Source: Actinoplanes derwentensis (GTDB taxonomy: Bacteria > Actinomycetota > Actinomycetes > Mycobacteriales > Micromonosporaceae). Taken from it: 64,000 bases of DNA. Position numbers and translations under genes: made by a program. Positions within the stretch are counted from its first letter, which is position 1; each line of letters begins with the position of its first letter. Under the pieces are notes generated by a model. It was not told the DNA's origin. It worked only from the letters and a program-made list of their open reading frames with translations, and made no database searches. The stretch covers positions 8,456,001 to 8,520,000 of the forward strand of contig NZ_LT629758.1 in the NCBI RefSeq assembly GCF_900104725.1. Direction: 5' to 3'. Positions 1-7,494 of this stretch are shown in pieces.

Positions 1-340
1 GGCTGATCGCGAGACAAGCCAGGGCGATGCCGAGTCCGATCAGGTTGAGCACGAAGAACGTGGTGTACTGCCGGGTCATGCTGACGTGATCGCCGTCGTC
101 GCGCCAGGTCCAGAATCGGTTGCCGAAGAACGCGATCGTGGTGGCGACAGTGGTGGAGACGGTCTTGGCGATCAGCGTTTCGATGCCCTGCTGCAGCAGC
201 AGGTTGTAGAGCACCAGGTCGACGGTGAAGGCGAAGCCGCCGACGGCGCCGAACTTGCCCAGTTCGCTGACGAGTCCCCGGAGCCGGGAGCGCAGGTCGG
301 GGTTCGGGGGCACGGAACCGAGGGTACCGGTGCCGGTCAC
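1..340 (-). CDS. GtrA-family membrane protein, C-terminal part outside window
   Basis: Incomplete: 113 codons are visible and the frame runs off position 1. GtrA proteins are small multi-helix membrane proteins linked to polyprenyl-phosphate sugar translocation for surface glycans. Visible are a polar N-terminus (residues 1-28), the family core from about residue 29 (KFGAVGGFAFTVDLVLYNLL), a second helix near 57-72, the conserved FFGNRFWTWR at 71-80 and a third helix near 94-113. The GTG start was chosen because GAGGA lies about 8 bases upstream. It begins 25 bases after the stop of the sigma-factor gene on the same strand, so the two may be co-transcribed. Family assignment is firm; the sugar substrate is unknown. 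Confidence 0.85.
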   Translation of the reverse strand, partial: MTGTGTLGSVPPNPDLRSRLRGLVSELGKFGAVGGFAFTVDLVLYNLLLQQGIETLIAKTVSTTVATTIAFFGNRFWTWRDDGDHVSMTRQYTTFFVLNLIGLGIALACLAIS

Positions 341-365
341 GTACGGCAGTCCTCGTTGCCGAGCC

Positions 366-1130
366 TTAACCGGGCGTCTCTGCATGGTGACGCTGCCGAT
401 ACGGAGCGTTACGAAAACTGTCCACTTCGCGGATCTCAGCGAGGCGGTCGCGGCACTCGGAGCACCAGGTGAGGTGGGCGCCCATCCGATGCGCGTCCCG
501 GGGGGCGAGCCGTCCGCGCACCTGCCCACCGAGGCGTTCGCCGGCCCACCGGCACTCCGGATGGTCGCCGGTTGCGACGTGCTGCTGCAGGTAGAGGCTG
601 CGCAGGCCCTCGCGGGCGCGGTGAGCGAGGACGGCCACCGCGTTCGGGGTCAGGCCCATCCGGGGTGCCAGTTCGGCCGGGGTGCTGCCCTCGATCTCGG
701 TCTGCCACAGGACGTCCCGCCAGCGTTCGGGTAGCTGCCGGAACGCGGCGGCCGCGAAGGTGCGCTCCAGCCGGTCCAGGGCCGGATCGGTGAACGGCTC
801 GCCCGGGTCGTACCGGGACAGGTCGTCGGTGAACTCCAGTCGCCGGTCCAGTCGCGCCCGCTGGTAACAGAGGTGCCGCATGGTCGTGTGCAGGTAGGCG
901 CGGAACGCCACGAGGGGGCCACGCCCGGCTCGCAGCGTGGCGAACACCTTGACGAACGTCTCGGCCACCAGGTCGTCGACGTCGGCGGGGCGGTTGACCA
1001 GACCGAAGGCGAACCTGCGGGCTGCCGTGCGGTGTCGCTCGTAGAGCGTCCCGTAAGCGGCGGTGTCGCCGGCCCGGACCGCGGCGAGCAGGCCGGTGTC
1101 CGAGTCCGCGTCGTTGCCCGGGATCGTCAT
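366..1130 (-). CDS. ECF-type RNA polymerase sigma factor with C-terminal zinc-finger-like tail
   Basis: Alternative sigma factor, cytoplasmic, directing RNA polymerase to a specific promoter set. Region 2 spans about residues 20-95, with DVDDLVAETFVKVF at 50-63 as the core-binding and -10 helix. Region 4, a helix-turn-helix, spans about 128-182 (LPERWRDVL, then GLTPNAVAVLAHRAREGL). After region 4 come some 70 extra residues that include H190, C193, H214 and an H219-x3-C223-x2-C226 motif. That last pattern is the signature of ZAS/zf-HC2 anti-sigma domains. The protein therefore looks like a sigma factor carrying its own sensor or inhibitory tail. No separate anti-sigma gene is adjacent. The ATG has a strong ribosome-binding site (AGGAGG, 5 bases ahead). 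Confidence 0.9.
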   Translation of the reverse strand: MTIPGNDADSDTGLLAAVRAGDTAAYGTLYERHRTAARRFAFGLVNRPADVDDLVAETFVKVFATLRAGRGPLVAFRAYLHTTMRHLCYQRARLDRRLEFTDDLSRYDPGEPFTDPALDRLERTFAAAAFRQLPERWRDVLWQTEIEGSTPAELAPRMGLTPNAVAVLAHRAREGLRSLYLQQHVATGDHPECRWAGERLGGQVRGRLAPRDAHRMGAHLTWCSECRDRLAEIREVDSFRNAPYRQRHHAETPG

Positions 1131-1441
1131 TCCGCCTCCTGTGGCCGGAACTGCGAAGAAAGCCCGATTACGCGAAAGTCTAAGGCGTTAAGTCCCTTTT
1201 GTGAAAGTTGTCAGGAGTGCCGGTGTGGCTCGCCCTGATTCGGCGCCCGTGCGCACTGCTGCACGTTGCGGCGAAGAATCGATCGTTAACGAGCATGTAC
1301 GCCAAAGATTGTGCGGTTGTCCACAGATTCAGCCGATGAACTCAACGTGTTGTCGGGCTTACGCTGACGTGACTCCCGTGACGAGGCCGGTTTGCCCGGC
1401 CCTGTCAGTCATAGGTCAGTGCCGACCGAAGGAGCTTCATC
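1131..1441. other. Divergent intergenic region between sigma factor and pckG
   Basis: No gene is evident in these 311 bases. The region must hold the leftward promoter of the sigma-factor gene and the rightward promoter of the PEP carboxykinase gene. A perfect DnaA-box-like nonamer TTGTCCACA lies at 1317-1325, and a TACGCT box at 1360-1365 is a possible -10 for the rightward gene, without a good -35. AAGGAG at about 1428-1433 is the ribosome-binding site of pckG. The central part (1140-1210) is less GC-rich than the genes on either side. Confidence 0.5.
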
Positions 1442-3247
1442 TTGTCTCAGCCCCCTACCTCGCATCCCCGCCTGCTGGCGTGGATCGACGAGGTCGCCGC
1501 CCTGACCACACCCGACCGCATCGTCTGGTGTGACGGTTCCGAGGCCGAGTGGACCCGTCTCACCGACGAACTGGTCGACTCCGGCGCCCTGGTCCGCCTC
1601 GACCAGAAGAAGAAACCGAACTCGTTCTGGGCGCGCACCGACCCGTCCGATGTGGCCCGGGTCGAGGAACGCACCTACATCTGTTCCGACGACGAGGCCG
1701 ACGCCGGGCCCACCAACAACTGGATGGCCCCGGCCGAGATGAAGCAGCTGATGACCGGGCTGTACCGGGGCTGCATGACCGGCCGGACGATGTATGTCGT
1801 CCCGTTCTGCATGGGCCCGCTGGACGCCGCCGATCCGATGTTCGGTGTGGAGCTGACCGACAGCCCCTACGTCGTGGCCAGCATGCGGATCATGACGCGG
1901 ATGGGCTCAGACGTGCTTTCCTCGATGGGAGCGGACGCGGACTTCGTTCCGGCCCTGCACTCGGTCGGCGCACCGCTCTCCAAAGATCAAACAGACGCCG
2001 CCTGGCCGTGCAACGAGACCAAGTACATCTCGCACTTCCCGGAGACCCGGGAGATCTGGTCGTTCGGCTCCGGATACGGCGGCAACTCGCTGCTCGGCAA
2101 GAAGTGCTTCGCGCTGCGGATCGCCAGCGTGGCCGCGCGGGACGAGGGCTGGCTCGCCGAACACATGCTGATCATGAAGCTGACCTCGCCGGAGGGTGTC
2201 GTCCGCTACATCGCCGGGGCGTTCCCGTCGGCGTGCGGCAAGACCAACCTGGCGATGCTGGACCCGACTCTCGACGGGTGGAAGGTCGAGACCGTCGGCG
2301 ACGACATCGCCTGGATGCGGTTCGGTGAGGACGGCCGGCTCTGGGCCACCAACCCCGAGTTCGGGCTGTTCGGGGTCGCGCCCGGCACCGACTTCCACAC
2401 CAACCCGAACGCCATGCGAACCCTGGCCGAGGGCAACTCGGTCTTCACCAACGTGGCCCTCACCGACGACGGCGACGTCTGGTGGGAGGGCATGGGTGAA
2501 CCGCCCGCACACCTCACCGACTGGAAGGGCAAGGACTGGACACCCGCGTCGGACGCGCCGTCGAGCCACCCGAACAGCCGGTTCTGCACCCCGATCGAAC
2601 AGTGCCCGATCCTCGCCGACGAATACCACGACCCGCGCGGCGTCCCGATCGACGCGATCCTCTTCGGTGGCCGCCGCAAGACCACCATTCCGCTGGTCAG
2701 TGAGGCTCGCGACTGGGTGCACGGGGTCTACCTCGGGGCCACCCTGTCGTCCGAGACCACCGCGGCCGCGGTCGGCCAGGTCGGAGTGGTCCGCCGTGAT
2801 CCGATGGCGATGCTGCCGTTCATCGGCTACCACGCCGGCGACTACTTCCAGCACTGGATCGACATGGCCAAGGGCGCGTCCGGCGACGCCGCCAAACTGC
2901 CGAAGGTGTTCTACGTCAACTGGTTCCGGCGCGGCGACGACGGCCGGTTCCTGTGGCCCGGATTCGGCGAGAACAGCCGCGTCCTCAAATGGGTCGCCGA
3001 ACGACTCGACGGCAAAGCCGACGCGATCGAGACGCCGATCGGGCACGTACCCACGCCGGAAGCCCTCGACCTGACCGGCCTCGACATCGACCCGGCCGAC
3101 CTGGCGGCGGTGCTCCGGGTCGACCCGGCCGAATGGCAGGCCGAGATTCCGCAGGTCACCGAGTGGTTCAACCGGTTCGGCGACAAACTGCCGGCGGTCC
3201 TCTGGTCGGAGCTGGACGCGCTCAAGGCCCGGTTGGCCGACGCCTAG
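1442..3247 (+). CDS. pckG: Phosphoenolpyruvate carboxykinase (GTP)
   Basis: Catalyses oxaloacetate + GTP to PEP + GDP + CO2, the entry to gluconeogenesis and part of the PEP-pyruvate-oxaloacetate node; cytoplasmic. At 601 residues it has the usual length for the GTP-dependent family. Visible signatures are the kinase-1a P-loop with the reactive cysteine, [13 protein letters not shown] (about residues 260-272), the downstream [10 protein letters not shown] metal/nucleotide motif, and [11 protein letters not shown] (about 407-417). The TTG start is supported by AAGGAG 8 bases upstream, and no ATG/GTG lies closer to the conserved start. Monocistronic: it is followed by two strong hairpins. Assignment is secure. 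Confidence 0.97.
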   Translation: MSQPPTSHPRLLAWIDEVAALTTPDRIVWCDGSEAEWTRLTDELVDSGALVRLDQKKKPNSFWARTDPSDVARVEERTYICSDDEADAGPTNNWMAPAEMKQLMTGLYRGCMTGRTMYVVPFCMGPLDAADPMFGVELTDSPYVVASMRIMTRMGSDVLSSMGADADFVPALHSVGAPLSKDQTDAAWPCNETKYISHFPETREIWSFGSGYGGNSLLGKKCFALRIASVAARDEGWLAEHMLIMKLTSPEGVVRYIAGAFPSACGKTNLAMLDPTLDGWKVETVGDDIAWMRFGEDGRLWATNPEFGLFGVAPGTDFHTNPNAMRTLAEGNSVFTNVALTDDGDVWWEGMGEPPAHLTDWKGKDWTPASDAPSSHPNSRFCTPIEQCPILADEYHDPRGVPIDAILFGGRRKTTIPLVSEARDWVHGVYLGATLSSETTAAAVGQVGVVRRDPMAMLPFIGYHAGDYFQHWIDMAKGASGDAAKLPKVFYVNWFRRGDDGRFLWPGFGENSRVLKWVAERLDGKADAIETPIGHVPTPEALDLTGLDIDPADLAAVLRVDPAEWQAEIPQVTEWFNRFGDKLPAVLWSELDALKARLADA

Positions 3248-3251
3248 ACCC

Positions 3252-3297
3252 CCGGCTGGTCCCATCGCGGCAACGGCGCCGCAGTGGGACCAGCCGG
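3252..3297 (+). terminator. Hairpin terminator after pckG
   Basis: A perfect 13-bp inverted repeat (CCGGCTGGTCCCA at 3252-3264 with TGGGACCAGCCGG at 3285-3297) starts 5 bases after the pckG stop. Inside the loop GCGG/CCGC can extend the structure. There is no T-tract, as is common for actinobacterial terminators. Confidence 0.75.
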
Positions 3298-3300
3298 TTG

Positions 3301-3336
3301 GCGGATGCGCGTGATCGCATGATCGGGCGCATCCGC
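3301..3336 (+). terminator. Second hairpin between pckG and the prenyltransferase
   Basis: A perfect 10-bp inverted repeat, GCGGATGCGC (3301-3310) with GCGCATCCGC (3327-3336), sits three bases after the first hairpin. Its 16-base loop contains a smaller GATC...GATC symmetry. It could be a back-up terminator or an operator for the downstream promoter, since it ends 22 bases before the -35 box. Confidence 0.5.
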
Positions 3337-3358
3337 GTAGCAGATGGTGCCGCCCCGC

Positions 3359-3386
3359 TTGAGCCTCTGGCGGGGGTGGTTACGCT
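3359..3386 (+). promoter_or_regulatory. Promoter of the cis-prenyltransferase gene (leaderless)
   Basis: TTGAGC at 3359-3364 and TACGCT at 3381-3386 are separated by 16 bases. The -10 box ends 8 bases before the ATG (5 before an in-frame GTG), so the transcript would start at or next to the start codon. Confidence 0.55.
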
Positions 3387-3394
3387 TCAGGGTG

Positions 3395-4165
3395 ATGAGT
3401 CTGCGTTCTCTGGTCTACACCTTTTATGAGCGGCGGCTGGCGGGGAAGCTGGCCGGTAAGCCCGTGCCCAAACACATCGGCGTGATGTGCGACGGAAACC
3501 GCCGGTGGGCTCGGGAGATGGGGTTCGTCGACCCGAACGACGGCCACCGCGTCGGCGCCATCCGCGTCAAGGATCTGCTGACCTGGTGCGACCAGTCCGG
3601 CATCGAGCACGTCACGCTCTACCTGCTGGCCACCGACAACCTGCAGCGAGCGGCCGTCGAGCTGGACCCGCTAGTGAAGATCATCGAGGACCTGGCCACC
3701 GAACTCGCCGAAGAGGGCAACCCCTGGCGGCTGCGCATGGTCGGCGCCCTCGACGTGCTGCCGGCCGCCACCGCCGCCCACTTGAAAGCCGTCCAGGAGA
3801 AGACCCGCGACCGCTGCGAGGGCGTCGAGGTCAACCTGGCCGTCGGCTACGGCGGCCGCCGCGAGATCACCGACGCGGTTCGCTCCCTGCTCTACGAACA
3901 CGCGGCCACCGGCGGCACCATCGAGGAACTCGCCGAGATCCTCGACGTCGAACACATCGCCGAACACCTCTACACCCGCGGCCAGCCCGACCCCGACCTG
4001 GTCATCCGAACCTCCGGCGAACAGCGCCTGTCCGGCTTCCTGCTGTGGCAGTCAGCACACTCGGAGTTCTACTTCCATGACGCCAACTGGCCCGACTTCC
4101 GCCGCATCGACTTCCTCCGGGCCCTACGCTCCTACGCCACCCGCCAGCGCCGCTACGGAGCCTGA
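3395..4165 (+). CDS. Short-chain cis-prenyltransferase (isoprenyl diphosphate synthase, Rv1086-like)
   Basis: Condenses isopentenyl diphosphate with an allylic diphosphate in cis geometry, supplying or making polyprenyl carrier lipid precursors for the cell wall. Family motifs in order: the diphosphate-binding CDGNRRWA (about residues 31-38), TLYLLATDNLQR (about 70-81), VGYGGRREI (about 150-158) and the C-terminal RTSGEQRLSGFLLWQSA with RALRSYATRQRRYG. The TLYLL(A/S)T(D/E)NLQR and EQRLSGFLLWQS wording is that of the Rv1086 group, whose mycobacterial member makes (2Z,6E)-farnesyl diphosphate, rather than the long-chain decaprenyl enzyme; product length is therefore inferred. ATG 3395 is preferred over upstream in-frame codons because the promoter -10 box lies at 3381-3386 and family proteins start at this point (MSLRSLVYTFYERRL). 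Confidence 0.9.
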   Translation: MSLRSLVYTFYERRLAGKLAGKPVPKHIGVMCDGNRRWAREMGFVDPNDGHRVGAIRVKDLLTWCDQSGIEHVTLYLLATDNLQRAAVELDPLVKIIEDLATELAEEGNPWRLRMVGALDVLPAATAAHLKAVQEKTRDRCEGVEVNLAVGYGGRREITDAVRSLLYEHAATGGTIEELAEILDVEHIAEHLYTRGQPDPDLVIRTSGEQRLSGFLLWQSAHSEFYFHDANWPDFRRIDFLRALRSYATRQRRYGA

Positions 4166-4311
4166 CCCCACGCCCGCAGGCCACCGGCGAAACTCCAGGC
4201 CACCGGTCCCCGCCGACTTACCGCAATTCAAAACCGGCATCTCGTACGGGCCACACCTCCCGCCGAACCCGGAAGTCCCGTACCTACGACGCGAGACAGA
4301 CGGCCCCTCAG

Positions 4312-4341
4312 GGCCACCCCGCGCCCGCCGGGCCGAATGCG
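4312..4341 (+). repeat. Dispersed intergenic repeat, copy A
   Basis: A 30-base unit beginning GGCCACCCCGCGCC and ending GGGCCGAATGCG. It is identical over all 30 bases to the reverse-strand copy at 12986-13015 and differs at two positions from the copy at 9797-9826. Its flanks are only weakly like those of the other copies. Confidence 0.8.
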
Positions 4342-4390
4342 TCCCTCAAGACCACCCCGCCCACCCACTTCACAGCCACCGCGTTCCCCC

Positions 4391-4429
4391 GTGGTGAGTT
4401 GGGGTGCGGTGCGAGCCGCAGGTCACCAC
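4391..4429. repeat. 39-bp palindromic repeat, copy 1
   Basis: Unit beginning GTGGTGAGTTGGGGTGCG and ending CGCAGGTCACCAC. The ends (GTGGTGA/TCACCAC) and an inner pair (TGCG/CGCA) make it a hairpin with a bulged stem. Copy 2 is at 4452-4490 and a diverged copy 3 at 4580-4618, all exactly 39 bases long. Confidence 0.8.
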
Positions 4430-4451
4430 GCCGAGCGTCGTGCGTCGCTGT

Positions 4452-4490
4452 GTGGTGAGTTGGGGTGCGATTCGAACCGCAGGTCACCAC
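4452..4490. repeat. 39-bp palindromic repeat, copy 2
   Basis: Matches copy 1 except in the hairpin loop (ATTCGAA replaces GTGCGAG). The loop resembles a tRNA T-loop but the stem pairing does not fit a T-arm. Confidence 0.8.
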
Positions 4491-4500
4491 GCTGGGCGCT

Positions 4501-4550
4501 GTGCCGCGCTGTGCCGCGCTGTGCCGCGCTGTGCCGCGCTGTGCCGCGCT
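4501..4550. repeat. Decamer tandem repeat, five copies
   Basis: GTGCCGCGCT repeated five times without change, placed between palindromic copies 2 and 3. A period of 10 is not a multiple of three, so it does not encode a regular peptide repeat. Confidence 0.9.
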
Positions 4551-4579
4551 GGCCGCTGTGCCGTGCCGCGCTGCGGCGC

Positions 4580-4618
4580 GTGGTGAATTGGGGTGCGGGG
4601 TGAACCGGAATTTGCCAC
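4580..4618. repeat. 39-bp palindromic repeat, diverged copy 3
   Basis: Begins GTGGTGAATTGGGGTGCG and ends TTTGCCAC, keeping the length and left half of copies 1 and 2 but weakening the stem. A fourth left half (GTGGTGGGTTGGGG) follows at 4641-4654. Confidence 0.6.
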
Positions 4619-4667
4619 GTCCGCTGGCCGGTAGCGGTGTGTGGTGGGTTGGGGTTTCCGGGAGCAC

Positions 4668-4684
4668 CGCATTCGGCCCGGCGG
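4668..4684 (-). repeat. Dispersed intergenic repeat, partial copy B
   Basis: Seventeen bases (CGCATTCGGCCCGGCGG) match one end of the dispersed repeat in inverted orientation relative to copy A; the match decays after that. Confidence 0.5.
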
Positions 4685-4727
4685 TCGCCGGGCGGTCTGG
4701 GGTGTCGCGGACGTCGCGTGGTAGCTA

Positions 4728-4757
4728 CGGGACGTCCCGATTCGGCGGGACGTCCCG
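4728..4757. repeat. Two identical 12-bp palindromes
   Basis: CGGGACGTCCCG occurs at 4728-4739 and 4746-4757, each a perfect palindrome, 18 bases apart start to start. They lie 22 bases downstream of the trehalose-phosphatase stop (leftward gene), so they could terminate that transcript or form a paired operator. Confidence 0.6.
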
Positions 4758-4778
4758 ACTCGTACCAGAGCAAAGGTT

Positions 4779-5594
4779 TTAGAAACGCCCCAGGCCCTCG
4801 GCGAGGAAAGCGGCGACCGCGTGCGGGGATTCCAGGGTCAGGTCGGCGGCTGCCGAGACTTCGGCGCCGGTTTCCGTGTTGGCGACCGCGACGGCCATGC
4901 CGAAGAACGTCGGGTCGACTGCCTCGCGGGCCCGCAGAGCATCGAAAGCCTTGATGTCGGACATGTCGTCACCGAAGTACCAGGCGCAGCCGGCATTGCG
5001 GACGCTCTCCGTGATGACCATGCCCTTGTCCTGGTCGACCGGGGGTTTCAGCTCGACGACCATGCGGCCGCGCTGGGTCCGCAGGCCCAGGCGCTCGGCC
5101 TGCTCGTGCGCCCAGCGCTCGACGGCCGCCGCGTGCTCGGGGGCGGTGCGGTAGTGCAGGGCCACGGAGAGCCGTTTGTATTCGACCAGGATCTCGCCGG
5201 GCAGCTCGGTGCGCGCGGCCTCGGACAGGTCGGCCATCGCGGGCACGAACTCGAGGGCGGCCGGGTTGGTGACGATCTCGCCGTCGTGCCAGACCTCCAG
5301 GCCGTAGAGGCCGTGCAGATCGACGTTGTCCAGCGTCCCGAACCGGGACCGGAGAAAACTGACCGGACGGGCTGAGACGATCGCCACACGGGCGACCGAC
5401 TCGGCCAGGCGTGCGAGCACCCCGGGGACGGACGGCACCGGCTGGGAGACATCCGGATCGTCGGTGACCGGCGAGAGAACACCGTCGAAATCGAAGAAGA
5501 AAGTCGTGGACGAAGCGCGTGAAGCGGTGAACGCCCACGCGTCGTCAGTGGTCAGCGGGTGGGTAGGACGTTCGCTTTCTGCCACGCAAGCCAC
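4779..5594 (-). CDS. otsB: Trehalose-6-phosphate phosphatase
   Basis: Removes phosphate from trehalose 6-phosphate in the OtsAB route to trehalose, an osmolyte and precursor of surface glycolipids. The HAD-fold nucleophile motif DFDGVLSP is at about residues 35-42, SARPV at about 75-79, and GDDMSDIKAFDAL at about 208-220 supplies the magnesium-binding acidic residues. Length (271) is normal for a single-domain OtsB; no synthase domain or otsA gene is adjacent. The GTG start is the first in frame; another GTG lies three codons in and neither has a clear ribosome-binding site. Confidence 0.9.
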   Translation of the reverse strand: MACVAESERPTHPLTTDDAWAFTASRASSTTFFFDFDGVLSPVTDDPDVSQPVPSVPGVLARLAESVARVAIVSARPVSFLRSRFGTLDNVDLHGLYGLEVWHDGEIVTNPAALEFVPAMADLSEAARTELPGEILVEYKRLSVALHYRTAPEHAAAVERWAHEQAERLGLRTQRGRMVVELKPPVDQDKGMVITESVRNAGCAWYFGDDMSDIKAFDALRAREAVDPTFFGMAVAVANTETGAEVSAAADLTLESPHAVAAFLAEGLGRF

Positions 5595-5698
5595 AGTACC
5601 CGCGGATCACCAGGTTTTATGCCTGACGATTTCGCGTGGGTCGAGCGTCACCCTGGGGTGCCCGATTTTGCGCACTACCGCGGGACGTAGTTGACCGC

Positions 5699-5704
5699 TA
5701 GCGT
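5699..5704 (+). promoter_or_regulatory. -10 box for the phoH2 leader ORF (leaderless start)
   Basis: TAGCGT ends 7 bases before the ATG at 5712, the spacing expected if transcription begins at the A of the start codon. No convincing -35 is visible. Confidence 0.45.
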
Positions 5705-5711
5705 TTGAGTC

Positions 5712-5864
5712 ATGGCACGGGGTCATCCCGGGCCAGCCGGTCGGCCCGGACCAGCGACGACGTGCGCCACGGAGACTGCGATCCGACTCCGTGCAAGGGC
5801 CGGCGACCGGAGGTGGCGGACCGCGGGCGGACCGGGTTGCACGCCCGCTGGAGCAGGCCTGTGA
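5712..5864 (+). CDS. Small ORF overlapping phoH2 (PhoAT-like candidate)
   Basis: A 50-codon ORF ([13 protein letters not shown]...) starts 7 bases after a TAGCGT -10 box and ends with a TGA that overlaps the GTG start of phoH2 by four bases (GTGA). In mycobacteria phoH2 is preceded by a small gene, phoAT, overlapping it by a few bases and acting as its antitoxin-like partner. The same arrangement here makes this a candidate counterpart. The product is rich in Arg, Gly and Ala and I cannot claim sequence similarity to mycobacterial PhoAT. It may alternatively be only a coupling leader peptide. Confidence 0.45.
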   Translation: MARGHPGPAGRPGPATTCATETAIRLRARAGDRRWRTAGGPGCTPAGAGL

Positions 5865-7273
5865 CATCTCGCCGTACCGATGCCGGGGTCGACCAGAACC
5901 CGGCCGAAAAAGTCTCCAGCAGCACTGCCGCGCCGGGCCGCCGTAGGGCCCGTGACCGGCACGCCGACGCGGAACCCGCCACTGCCGGCAGGGTCTTCGT
6001 CCTGGACACTTCGGTCCTGCTTTCCGATCCGGCGGCGTTCCGCCGGTTCACCGACCACGAGGTGGTCGTGCCTCTCGTGGTCATCTCCGAGTTGGAGGGC
6101 AAACGTCACCACCCCGAGCTGGGCTGGTTCGCCCGACAGTCGTTGCGGACGCTGGACGAGCTGCGGATCAAGTTCGGCCGCCTGGACCAGCCGGTGCTCT
6201 GCAACGACGAGGGCGGCACGCTGCGGGTGGAGCTGAACCACGCTGATCAGAGCGTGCTCCCGCAGGGTTTCCGCAACGACTCGAACGACACCCGCATCCT
6301 GTCCGTGGCGCTGGGCCTCGCTGCCGAGGGCCGGGACGTCACGCTGGTCAGCAAGGACATGCCACTGCGGGTCAAGGCGGCCGCGGTCGGCATCACCGCC
6401 GACGAGTACCGGCACGGTCAAGCCAGCGACCCCACCTGGACCGGCATGGCCGACCTGGAGCTGTCCGAGGAGCAGGTGGTCTCGCTCTACTCCGGTGACG
6501 AGCTGGAGTTGGAGGCGGCGGAGAACCTGCCCTGCCACACCGGCCTGGTGATCCACTCGCCGCGTGGTTCGGCGCTGGCCCGGGTCAACCCGGACAAGTC
6601 GATCAAACTGGTCCGTGGTGATCGGGACGCGTTCGGGCTCCGGGGCCGGTCGGCCGAGCAGCGGGTGGCGCTCGACATCCTGCTCGACGAGCAGATCGGC
6701 ATCGTCTCGCTGGGCGGCCGGGCGGGCACCGGCAAGTCCGCGCTGGCCCTCTGCGCCGGTTTGGAGGCGACGATGGAGCGCAACCGCCACAAGAAGGTGG
6801 TGGTGTTCCGTCCCCTCTACGCGGTCGGTGGCCAGGAGCTGGGCTATCTGCCCGGCAGCGAGTCGGAGAAGATGTCGCCCTGGGCGCAGGCGGTCTTCGA
6901 CACCCTCGGTTCAGTGGCGCACGCCAACGTGATCGAGGAGGTGATGGCCCGCGGCCTGCTCGAGGTGCTGCCGTTGACCCACATCCGTGGCCGGAGCCTG
7001 CACGACTCGTTCGTGATCGTCGACGAGGCGCAGTCGCTGGAACGCAACGTGCTGCTCACCGTGCTGTCCCGGATCGGGCAGAACTCGCGGGTCGTGCTCA
7101 CTCACGACGTCGCCCAGCGCGACAACCTGCGGGTCGGCCGGCATGACGGTGTCACCGCGGTGATCGAGGCGCTCAAGGGGCACCCGATCTTCGCCCACGT
7201 GACCCTGACGCGGTCGGAGCGGTCGCCGATCGCCGAGGTGGTGACCGACCTCCTGGAGGAGATTCCGCTGTAA
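5861..7273 (+). CDS. phoH2: PhoH2: PIN-domain ribonuclease / PhoH ATPase fusion
   Basis: Cytoplasmic RNA helicase-ribonuclease type protein. An N-terminal PIN domain begins near residue 46 ([12 protein letters not shown], with D49 as the first metal-binding acid; [17 protein letters not shown] follows). The C-terminal PhoH ATPase has Walker [14 protein letters not shown] (about 284-296) and Walker [11 protein letters not shown] (about 384-393). Length from this start is 470. GTG 5861 is chosen because GGAG lies 7 bases upstream, the start overlaps the upstream small ORF by GTGA, and conserved sequence only begins about 45 codons later. A longer in-frame TTG at 5705 would add 52 unconserved residues. 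Confidence 0.9.
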   Translation: MTSRRTDAGVDQNPAEKVSSSTAAPGRRRARDRHADAEPATAGRVFVLDTSVLLSDPAAFRRFTDHEVVVPLVVISELEGKRHHPELGWFARQSLRTLDELRIKFGRLDQPVLCNDEGGTLRVELNHADQSVLPQGFRNDSNDTRILSVALGLAAEGRDVTLVSKDMPLRVKAAAVGITADEYRHGQASDPTWTGMADLELSEEQVVSLYSGDELELEAAENLPCHTGLVIHSPRGSALARVNPDKSIKLVRGDRDAFGLRGRSAEQRVALDILLDEQIGIVSLGGRAGTGKSALALCAGLEATMERNRHKKVVVFRPLYAVGGQELGYLPGSESEKMSPWAQAVFDTLGSVAHANVIEEVMARGLLEVLPLTHIRGRSLHDSFVIVDEAQSLERNVLLTVLSRIGQNSRVVLTHDVAQRDNLRVGRHDGVTAVIEALKGHPIFAHVTLTRSERSPIAEVVTDLLEEIPL

Positions 7274-7285
7274 GTCTTCAGTGGG

Positions 7286-7359
7286 ACGCCAGCGTGGCAG
7301 CTATGTGCCAGATTTTACTAGAAAGTCTGGTGACTAAAGTCACATCTCCACGCTGGCGT
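7286..7359 (+). ncRNA. Structured RNA candidate (three-way junction) upstream of lytic transglycosylase
   Basis: A perfect 12-bp outer stem (ACGCCAGCGTGG at 7286-7297 with CCACGCTGGCGT at 7348-7359) encloses two smaller hairpins: CCAGA/TCTGG (7308-7312, 7326-7330) and TGAC-TAAA-GTCA (7331-7342). The enclosed sequence is unusually AT-rich for this genome. It begins 12 bases after the phoH2 stop and could be a large terminator, but it lacks a T-tract and its shape is that of a structured leader. Function unknown. Confidence 0.4.
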
Positions 7360-7438
7360 TTCACATCCTCTTCACGTTGGGCCATCGTGTTCGGCGGGCA
7401 CCTTCCGGCGATCTGATGGGTCGCGGTGCCGGCGGCGA

Positions 7439-7462
7439 AGGTCCGACCCCGGTCGGGGACCT
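7439..7462 (+). promoter_or_regulatory. Leader hairpin before the lytic transglycosylase
   Basis: AGGTCC (7439-7444) pairs with GGACCT (7457-7462) around a nested GACC/GGTC pair. It ends 20 bases before the ribosome-binding site AAGGGA, so it may influence translation of the downstream gene. Confidence 0.35.
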
Positions 7463-7494
7463 GCCGCTCATTGCCCCCGACGAAGGGAATCTTC

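Larger units (their letters stand above)
4166..4778. other. Gene-free, repeat-rich intergenic region
   Basis: These 613 bases separate two convergent genes and carry no credible gene: the open frames here are artefacts of GC-rich tandem repeats with different periods. It holds one copy of the dispersed 30-bp repeat (4312-4341) and a partial inverted copy (4668-4684), three 39-bp palindromic units (4391-4429, 4452-4490, 4580-4618), five decamers (4501-4550) and two 12-bp palindromes (4728-4757). Each is listed separately. Confidence 0.7.

Noticed and set aside
1907..3265. Long open frame antisense to pckG
   Set aside because: It is a GC-codon-bias shadow: it lies opposite a well-conserved enzyme gene and its translation has no recognisable domain.
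4452..4490. tRNA gene suggested by a GGTTCGAAT-like T-loop on the reverse strand
   Set aside because: The bases around it do not form a 5-bp T-stem with a 7-base loop, there is no acceptor or anticodon arm, and the sequence is one unit of a 39-bp repeat.
4391..4654. CRISPR array
   Set aside because: Only three 39-bp units, spacing between them is irregular (22 and 89 bases), the longer gap is filled by decamers rather than unique spacers, and there are no cas genes.
7360..7494. c-di-AMP (ydaO) riboswitch upstream of the lytic transglycosylase
   Set aside because: The gene type fits, but the conserved ydaO core blocks could not be recognised in the leader; only generic hairpins were found.
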